Of a stretch of 64,000 nucleotides of DNA, positions 60,201 through 64,000 are shown piece by piece. The stretch is from Amphiura filiformis. Its lineage: Eukaryota; Echinodermata; Ophiuroidea; Amphilepidida; Amphiuridae. How positions within the stretch are numbered: the first letter of the stretch is position 1; every line of letters begins with the position of its first letter. The position numbers and the translations under genes are program-made. Below the pieces are notes generated by a model. That model was not told the origin of the DNA. It was given only the letters and a program-made list of their open reading frames with translations, and ran no database searches. The stretch lies in assembly GCF_039555335.1 (NCBI RefSeq), contig NC_092637.1, positions 42,610,990 to 42,674,989 on the forward strand. The letters run 5' to 3'.

Positions 60201-63200
60201 TTTTTCACCCATTTGTTAAGTATGGTGTTTTTTGCATGTGAAGCCTCCGAAACAGGCTTTTTAAGGTATCAGTATATTTTTCAAACATTAACCATAATGT
60301 CAATTTTTTTTAAAATTTATGACATTCTGCACATATCAAGTAATAATTACAATGCAGATATCATTATGAAACACACCAATTTAGATATGCATAGATGATA
60401 ATTAAGTTTACTGTTGTTTCGGAGGCTTCATTTGTTTCGGAGGCTTCAATTGTTAACGGAAAGTTTGTATTGGGTCCCATTTTCAAACGGTGATATATAT
60501 CTCCACGATTTAAAAACATGTGACTTGAGGATCTACTTTGCTACATTTTGATAAATAGATTGGATGAGCTCTTTTATTTATATTTGCACAAGCTTGCTGA
60601 ACAGTTTGTTTCGAGGCTTCAAAAAGTTAACGGAAAACGGCTATTTGAAGTCAAGATTTTATAAAAAATTTTAAAAGCTTGCAAATCGGCTAATTTTTGT
60701 TACCCATTTCAAGTTAAGATAACAACTGTTATAAATCAAGATGAAGTGAAGAAATAACCAAGAATTATGAACCAAAGCTACACCCACAAAGTTTGTTAAC
60801 AATTGTTAACGGAAAATGAAGCCTCCGAAACGACAAATATCGAAGTCCGGTTCTCAAAAATACAGGGCCGTTCACAATTAAATCCAATCTGGCAATGTTT
60901 ACTGATCATATGACTCTACATACAGGAAAAGAAAAATTATCCATGAACTAACTGAAGAAAACACAGGGTTTTACAAAATGTTACTGTTTTTTATAGTTTT
61001 TCAAAATGGCAATATTAAGTACATTTAAGCCTGCTAAAACTGAACGCAGTTAACTCCCAAAGCTGATTATGCTACCCAAGGTAGCTGCTAACTAGATGAC
61101 TTATGTGGCCAAAAATCATGGAATTCTGTGGCTTTATTGGAACACTACGGATTAAAATGTTAAAAATCCAAAGTTACACCCTTTACCGTGAAAATGACCA
61201 TATAGCTTCATTATTAACTAAATGGAATACTATAGATGGCGCTATTTATCCTAAATTATATTTCTTTATTTGCAAGGGTTTAGGTGATTAATGCTGCCAT
61301 TAAAACAGCTGGAATGGGCGAAACAAGCAGCAAGGAAATTTTATAAACATATTTGATCAAACAATAAAATGTATTATTTGTTTTAAAACCTTGAAAGAGT
61401 AAATTCCAGTAACTAAATAGCACCACCAATTTTATCATTAAAAAATACTCTGAAAGTGAATAAATTTGTAAAAGAGGGGAAATTAAAGTTGAGAATACAC
61501 GTACAAAAGCATCTGTATACATAAGTATGATATCACTTTTAGCTGTTTGAGCCTGAAATTTGGTTGTACATGACGTTTTGTTTGAAAAACTAATAAATGA
61601 TCCCATCAAACATCCGTGACAAGTGGTCAAAATACCAACATTCAATCTTGACTAGCCATGTCGCTAGACGTTTTCCGAAAGATATATGTGTACATCCATA
61701 TCAAAAGGATGCACTTGTCGGCTGCTACATGTGTCTCATTTCACATAATCGCTAGGAATAAATACCAGATCTCCGAAGTGGAGGTCACTTCAAATCATCC
61801 CAAGTCACATGGTTTAGGAATACAGATAACATTTCTTATACAATTTGACTTGGGGATGATTTGAAGTGACCTGCACCTTAGGCTGCACTTGATATGAGTC
61901 TGGTATTTATTCCTAGTTATTATGTGAAATGAGACACATGTAGCAGCCGACAAGTGCATCGTTTTGATATGGATGTACACATATCGTCAGTCGCTTCATC
62001 CGTTCAAGTGGCAAAAATGTGTTTTGACAAACCGCTCAACACTTAGTAAGATACATGCATGACGATGATAAAATTTTTCTTCACATTTGTTTCAGGTTGA
62101 GCATGAAGAGTGGGTGAGAAGTCATCGTTATTATTCATCCGTTCAAGCGGCAAAAATGTGTTTTGACAAACCGCTCAACACTTAGTAAGATACATGCATG
62201 ACGATGATAAAATTTTTCTTCACATTTGTTTCAGGTTGAGCATGAAGAGTGGGTGAGAAGTCATCGTTATTATAACAACCATAGGAAAACTCTGATCAAC
62301 ACATGGGCCAAATCCAAGCAAGAGTTGTACAACAAAGCGGAAGCCGTGTTTGCTGACGCATTCCTGGCGGAGGAACTCCAACGAGTGTCTCTTATCAATC
62401 ACCAAAAACAGCAAGAGATATGTCAGCAGCTCTATGAGAAAGTATGTAGCCTACCAGTTTGTTTTTTGTGTGTTTGTTGTTTTGTACCCTGGGTCCATAT
62501 TCAGAGGGAAATTAAATTTAAGTACTGTATAGGTGGAAATTTTTGTCGGACATGAAAACGTGGGTGTTCTTTTTAAGGGATGGGGTATGAACGTTTGGAC
62601 AGTATTTATTGTGGGACATTAGAACATATAAGACATATCGAATTGCATTCTGAATACGAAGAATGTCCTTCTGATATCAAATAATTTTGATTACATTCGC
62701 AATGTAATACACATTTTATGGGAAATGATTAAAAATTGATATTTTTGATATTTAACAGTAATCGAAGTAAACTTTATAAATCTGATGATTTATACTTAAA
62801 GTGTGTATGTAGGTGGGATGAAAAGCCGACGATCAATTGAAAATTTTGACCTTTCGTATTGAAGATATGGATTTTTTTCCGCAAAACACCATTAGGTCTT
62901 TTTGGGATAAAATCCATATCTTCAATATGAAAGGTCAAAATTTTCAATTGATCGTCGGCTTTTCCCAGCTACATACACTTTAAGAATATATCATTAGATT
63001 TATAAAATTTACTTCGAGGACTGTTAAATATATCGAAAATGTGAAAAATATCAACTTAAAAGTTGTATTATATCGTGAATTTCAAAAATTATTTGATATC
63101 AGAAAGACATTCTTCGTATTCAGAATGCAATTCGATATGTCTGATGTGCTCTCATGTCCCACAAAAATACTGTTGAAACGCTCAAAACGCTCATTCCAGA

Positions 63201-63645
63201 TCCCTTAATTCTATAGATGTGTGAAAATTCAAAATCGCACATTTAAAAATGAACAGAGTTTCAACAAAGACGCGTTGATCAGAATCTTTTGGCAGCAACA
63301 AGGTGCAACCTCTCGGGTCGGATGAAGCAAGCGAGGTATAACCCGTTCACTGTAGAATAGCCTTTGAAAGTCTCGGGAACAAAAACTTGTCTATATTCCA
63401 CAATTTGAGGTCAAATCATGATCATTGATTGTTAAATGAAGGACTATGGTGGATAGGAAATGAGAGAATATATCAGCTCATAGTTGTGTACTTTTTCTTG
63501 ACAGATTCAACTGTGGAGGGAACAAAAAATGGAAGCCGAGAGACTTGAGGCAGAAATTGAAGCTAGAAAACAAGAAAAGTTGGAGAAACAGAGAATTAGA
63601 GAGTGGGAGATTGAGCAGAAACGACGAGCTGTTGATAAAGAAAAG
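45134..63645 (+). CDS. ccdc148: CCDC148 (coiled-coil domain-containing protein 148), exons 1-7, 3' end beyond the window
   Basis: Coding exons: 45134-45212, 45491-45612, 48769-48913, 55860-56349, 57138-57282, 62235-62441 and 63505-63645. Together they make 443 codons with every splice phase consistent (1, 0, 1, 2, 0, 0) and GT/AG at every junction. The protein matches vertebrate CCDC148 along its length, as I recall that family. Anchors are RMKQGLGSSRY..DYEKLKAL, LLKQHKMVW, LSCPHNALKESVLKEF, HDLPNRRTLYMDRL, LPHKNRTELVEHE, and a highly charged helix rich in E/K/R in exon 7. Human CCDC148 has about 590 residues, so roughly 150 C-terminal residues lie to the right. The protein is predicted mostly alpha-helical and coiled-coil, without signal peptide or membrane segment. 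Its molecular role is not established from sequence. Introns are 0.28 to 6.9 kb, and most hold mobile elements. Confidence 0.93.
45491..45612 (+). CDS. ccdc148: CCDC148 exon 2
   Basis: It lies between gtcttttcag and gtaaggct. It encodes DKLLLRMKQGLGSSRY, then DYEKLKALALDKKIAANRTL. The Tyr-Glu-Lys-Leu block aligns with the DYQQLRAL block of the human protein. Confidence 0.93.
45618..45820. mobile_element. MITE family C, copy 1 (intron 2)
   Basis: It contains agaactacc at left and ggcaggtagt at right, with internal inverted attggaccaatcag-type pairs. It matches 57321-57525 over its whole length. It begins about five bases after the exon 2 splice donor. Confidence 0.8.
45979..48127. mobile_element. 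2.15-kb TIR element with repeated TTTCGCG motifs (intron 2)
   Basis: Ends tactgtaaatcaacttaatt and aattaagttgatttacagta are inverted. The subterminal regions carry five to six copies of atttcgcg in both orientations (46000-46060 and 48063-48110). AAAT at each edge may be the target duplication. No transposase frame is visible in the centre. Confidence 0.75.
48465..48630. repeat. Decayed G/C-run repeat (intron 2)
   Basis: Inverted-style ends tagcgtgtgcaggt and tttgcacacgccactg enclose C/G-run phrases. It is similar in style to 22684-22845. Non-coding. Confidence 0.5.
48769..48913 (+). CDS. ccdc148: CCDC148 exon 3
   Basis: The acceptor is ttcatacag and the donor gtaagtca. It encodes VNKLAAISKASREN, SLLKQHKMVWDKEL, then a charged helix ending EDLIQR. 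The LLKQHKMVW block is nearly identical to the vertebrate LIKQHKQVW block. Confidence 0.94.
48940..49082. mobile_element. Hairpin element next to exon 3
   Basis: Arms of about 43 bp (agagaagatatcttacactt and aagtgtaagatgtcttctct) pair around a 57-bp loop. It starts about 27 bases after the exon 3 donor. Confidence 0.85.
49372..49544. repeat. DIRS left inverted terminal repeat
   Basis: It pairs with 54745-54918 over about 172 bp, including gattaagatacttcttgcat and atttggtgacgtcacaccag. The two copies differ at only a handful of positions, suggesting insertion that is not very old or concerted repair. Confidence 0.92.
50300..51560 (+). pseudogene. DIRS gag-like region, degraded
   Basis: GC-rich sequence between the terminal repeat and the reverse transcriptase, at the position of the gag-like frame. 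It is broken by many stops and no residue motif can be assigned. A 108-bp tandem repeat lies within it. Confidence 0.5.
50701..50916. repeat. 108-bp tandem repeat within the DIRS element
   Basis: Phrases cggcttgatcc, gggtacagcgg and gaaccctcacgggtaccc recur at an exact 108-bp offset, for two copies plus a partial one upstream. Confidence 0.8.
51560..52540 (+). pseudogene. DIRS reverse transcriptase, broken
   Basis: Across shifting frames it shows WVWSVVSGGYRL, LAPRKIGD, LLNKFFRPKRFRVGTLAG, then after a frame break near 51876 LYLSDAYLH (motif A), LSFSPRVFT (motif B) and CYLDVWLI (motif C). A thumb region with VPSPERMTN and LVPYRRFYVRL follows. Motif C has Val where the second catalytic Asp is expected (codon 52121-52123). 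With the frame breaks, the enzyme is dead. Confidence 0.88.
52560..53115 (+). pseudogene. DIRS RNase H region, partly open
   Basis: The best frame (52723-53115) reads LTDNTTVVAYLNRQG, IHIADVTSILAHNLSR, EWAL, PSIDLFASHRNHPLPVYCS, then DALSIDW and a stop. This is the RNase H core and C-terminal extension shared by DIRS and related elements. The N-terminal part (KTGLGVHIHG, FHINL) is split between frames. Confidence 0.88.
53340..54240 (+). pseudogene. DIRS tyrosine recombinase, broken
   Basis: Successive frames show SHRLAPYYAWC and YKSAILSILRGFE (core-binding domain), FNECPPKRKV, HPFEPPSKATL, then AELHTVS (box I region), QPLSQWLVQVLVESG, HSTQAISSSWA (the HxxR box with Gln for Arg, 54121-54132) and LEEI followed by a stop. 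At least four frame breaks occur. It is the integration enzyme of DIRS elements, now inactive. Confidence 0.82.
54565..54689. repeat. DIRS internal complementary region
   Basis: Bases 54565-54620 are the inverse of the left end (49365-about 49419). Bases 54625-54689 are the inverse of the right end (about 54887-54952). The junction reads gtactga-tt-atagtcc. This is the hallmark used by DIRS elements to make a circular intermediate. Confidence 0.9.
54745..54918. repeat. DIRS right inverted terminal repeat
   Basis: Inverse of 49372-49544. The outer part continues to about 54952 as right-end-specific sequence mirrored in the internal complementary region. Confidence 0.92.
54955..55310 (-). mobile_element. 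tRNA-related SINE remnant
   Basis: On the minus strand a B-box-like gggttcgaatcctggtggtg lies at about 55245-55265. The body and a tail resembling tgcgtagcgcactataaata run down to the DIRS edge. The architecture is the same as at 6280-6577, but the body sequence differs. Confidence 0.55.
55563..55835. mobile_element. Fold-back family D, copy 1 (intron 3)
   Basis: Ends tgtacatccatatcaaaagg and ccttttgatatggatgtaca are inverted, with further pairing through taggaataaatac and ccatgtgacttgg. It stops about 25 bases before the exon 4 acceptor. The second copy is at 61681-61986. Confidence 0.85.
55860..56349 (+). CDS. ccdc148: CCDC148 exon 4
   Basis: The largest exon (490 bp, 162 full codons). 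The acceptor is cttttgacag and the donor gtaagata. It encodes a helical segment with DYTLQLAAQLQEFQQATADP, DQHAEICCTIDSVKQQQDRI, KEQRELEMDL, ELSCPHNALKESVLKEF and ELDKRHEFVRR. The SCP-x-x-x-LK-x-S block aligns with the human ECPYPDLKSS block. Confidence 0.94.
56396..56541. mobile_element. Diverged short relative of MITE family A (intron 4)
   Basis: It contains gaatagggttacc, attcacactccctgtgtgg and gaacttgaatagccca, echoing family A phrases in the same order, but it is shorter and diverged. Confidence 0.5.
56670..56971. mobile_element. TIR element (intron 4)
   Basis: Ends aaccacagagaagaaagaaa and tttctttcacctctgtggtt are inverted over about 46 bp, continuing through cagagcgtgtgcaaccagtc. The centre is CpG-rich (tacgcggtaattgcgtag). 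Non-coding. Confidence 0.85.
57138..57282 (+). CDS. ccdc148: CCDC148 exon 5
   Basis: The acceptor is tttctttgcag and the donor gtgagt. It encodes SDTGEWDPNDHFTFQALVEQ, then HDLPNRRTLYMDRLRRQLPH and KNRTEL. The GRRTLYLD-type block is the most conserved piece of the family and gave the identification. Confidence 0.95.
57321..57525. mobile_element. MITE family C, copy 2 (intron 5)
   Basis: Matches 45618-45820, sharing agaactacc, aattggaccaatcagc, tgcaaagctccattctgatt and ggcaggtagt. It starts about 39 bases after the exon 5 donor. Confidence 0.85.
58305..59024. mobile_element. 720-bp TIR element (intron 5)
   Basis: Ends ctatagaccacttg and caagtggtctatag are perfect 14-bp inverted repeats. The body from about 58440 to 58885 recurs at 61204-61629 as a truncated second copy. 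No frame is present. Confidence 0.8.
59140..59313. mobile_element. MITE family B, copy 3 (partial, intron 5)
   Basis: Shares ataaaatacataa, ttttcagtatatgatagcct and aaaaatgcctcctttggcct with 14249-14503. The left end is decayed. Confidence 0.75.
59343..61204. mobile_element. 1.86-kb TIR element with seven TTTCGGAGGCTTCA motifs (intron 5)
   Basis: Ends tatatggtcattttcacggt and accgtgaaaatgaccatata are inverted, continuing through aaagggtgtaact (about 36 bp, few mismatches). Inside, the 14-bp motif TTTCGGAGGCTTCA or its inverse occurs at about 59876, 60050, 60240 (inverse), 60417, 60435, 60609 (one base missing) and 60818 (inverse). GTTAAC sites lie close to most of them. No transposase frame. 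TA at the edges may be the target duplication. Confidence 0.8.
61204..61629. mobile_element. Truncated second copy of the 720-bp TIR element
   Basis: From cttcattattaactaaatg onward it follows 58440-58885 closely, with indels, then ends gacaagtggtc. Its left third is missing at the junction with the 1.86-kb element. Confidence 0.8.
61681..61986. mobile_element. Fold-back family D, copy 2 (intron 5)
   Basis: Ends gtgtacatccatatcaaaag and ttttgatatggatgtacac are inverted, and the arms include gtcggctgctacatgtgtct and agacacatgtagcagccgac. It ends nine bases before the 139-bp duplication at exon 6. Confidence 0.88.
61995..62272 (+). repeat. ccdc148: 139-bp tandem duplication covering the exon 6 acceptor
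   Basis: Units 61995-62133 and 62134-62272 are nearly identical (one visible difference, caagtgg versus caagcgg). Each holds intron sequence, the gtttcag acceptor and the first 38 bases of exon 6. Only the second copy continues into the full exon. Confidence 0.97.
62235..62441 (+). CDS. ccdc148: CCDC148 exon 6
   Basis: It spans 207 bp (69 codons) between the second gtttcag and gtatgtag. It encodes VEHEEWVRSHRYYNNHRKTL, then INTWAKSKQELYNKAEAVFA and INHQKQQEICQQLYEK. VEHE and the KKQQEL-type block align with the human protein. Confidence 0.94.
62577..63204. mobile_element. 628-bp near-palindrome flanked by TTAA (intron 6)
   Basis: It starts GGGATGGGG and ends GATCCC, with TTAA at 62573-62576 and 63205-63208. 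The two halves are inverse copies through tgcaattcgatatgtct, tcttcgtattcagaatg, tacttcgagg and gacgatcaattgaaaa, meeting near 62890. The TTAA flanks fit piggyBac-type target choice. No transposase. A truncated copy is at 27478-27911. Confidence 0.88.
63505..63645 (+). CDS. ccdc148: CCDC148 exon 7 (last in window)
   Basis: The acceptor is ttcttgacag and the donor gtcagtgg. It encodes IQLWREQKMEAERLEAEIEA, followed by a strongly charged helix (RKQEKLEKQRIREWEIEQKR). This is the start of the long E/K/R-rich coiled coil of the family. It ends in phase 0; following exons are outside the window. Confidence 0.9.
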
Positions 63646-64000
63646 GTCAGTGGAAAAGAGAAGAGTTTACCTGGGGGGAGGTCAACTTAAATTTAAGTAG
63701 AACTGGTGTGTATGGAATATCCACATCATATGGGTCTTAAAGAACTGCTGGAGAGCCTGTAAAGGGACCCTTCACCGCCACACATACCCATACCAACTTT
63801 ACATGCGAGTGCCCCTTCCAGGGTTGACCTCATGTTTTAAGATTTACAATCTCAGAACAAAATTGTTTTGAAAACTTACTACGCTGTTGTGAGTGACACT
63901 GAATGCTCTAAAATGATGTGATAAAAAATAAATGTGATTTTCTCACCGTAACGTTGACGGACTGAGGGTGACAGTCTGTATTAGCACAGTGTGCTGAGGC

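Noticed and set aside
62096-62185. The first acceptor copy as the real exon 6
   Set aside because: It reaches a stop after 29 codons, while the second copy continues through the conserved 69-codon exon.

Overview
This window is animal nuclear DNA: AT-rich and intron-rich, with introns that are multi-kilobase and packed with inverted-repeat mobile elements, DIRS, LINE and SINE pieces and minisatellites. The repeat flavour and gene content suggest a marine invertebrate, probably a deuterostome such as an echinoderm. The species cannot be named from sequence alone. There are no bacterial-style operons, and most open frames are non-coding or come from repeats.

Three gene loci can be supported. 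(1) On the + strand, a 548-557-codon frame ending at 3347 looks like the terminal exon of a disordered, repeat-containing protein of unknown function. (2) On the - strand, 13273 to 10305 holds a two-exon calcineurin-like metallophosphoesterase with all five metal-site blocks. Its second exon carries an apparent one-base deletion. A possible 5' exon and promoter lie near 17 kb. (3) On the + strand, 45134 to 63645 holds seven coding exons (443 codons) of CCDC148, a coiled-coil protein. The gene continues past the right edge. All splice phases agree and the order matches the vertebrate protein.

The rest is mostly repeats. Region 3.4-16 kb has fold-back elements, a LINE 3' fragment and a tRNA-derived SINE. 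Region 19.6-23.3 kb has G/C-run elements nested in one another. Region 24.28-25.98 kb is a 30-bp satellite (about 57 copies). Region 27.5-31.3 kb has several terminal-inverted-repeat (TIR) elements. Region 31.5-34.7 kb is a 36-bp satellite with a remnant to 35.4 kb. Region 37.7-38.0 kb is a GAT/AATGAT microsatellite. Region 39.0-41.6 kb has a tandem repeat and two LINE fragments on the - strand. A hAT-type non-autonomous element with an 8-bp target duplication sits at 42.82-43.44 kb.

Within CCDC148, intron 2 holds a 2.15-kb TIR element. Intron 3 holds a decayed DIRS-type tyrosine-recombinase retrotransposon (49.37-54.95 kb) with inverted termini and an internal complementary region. Intron 5 holds a 1.86-kb TIR element with seven copies of a 14-bp motif. 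The acceptor of exon 6 has been tandemly duplicated (139 bp), leaving a decoy splice site. Intron 6 holds a 628-bp near-palindrome flanked by TTAA.
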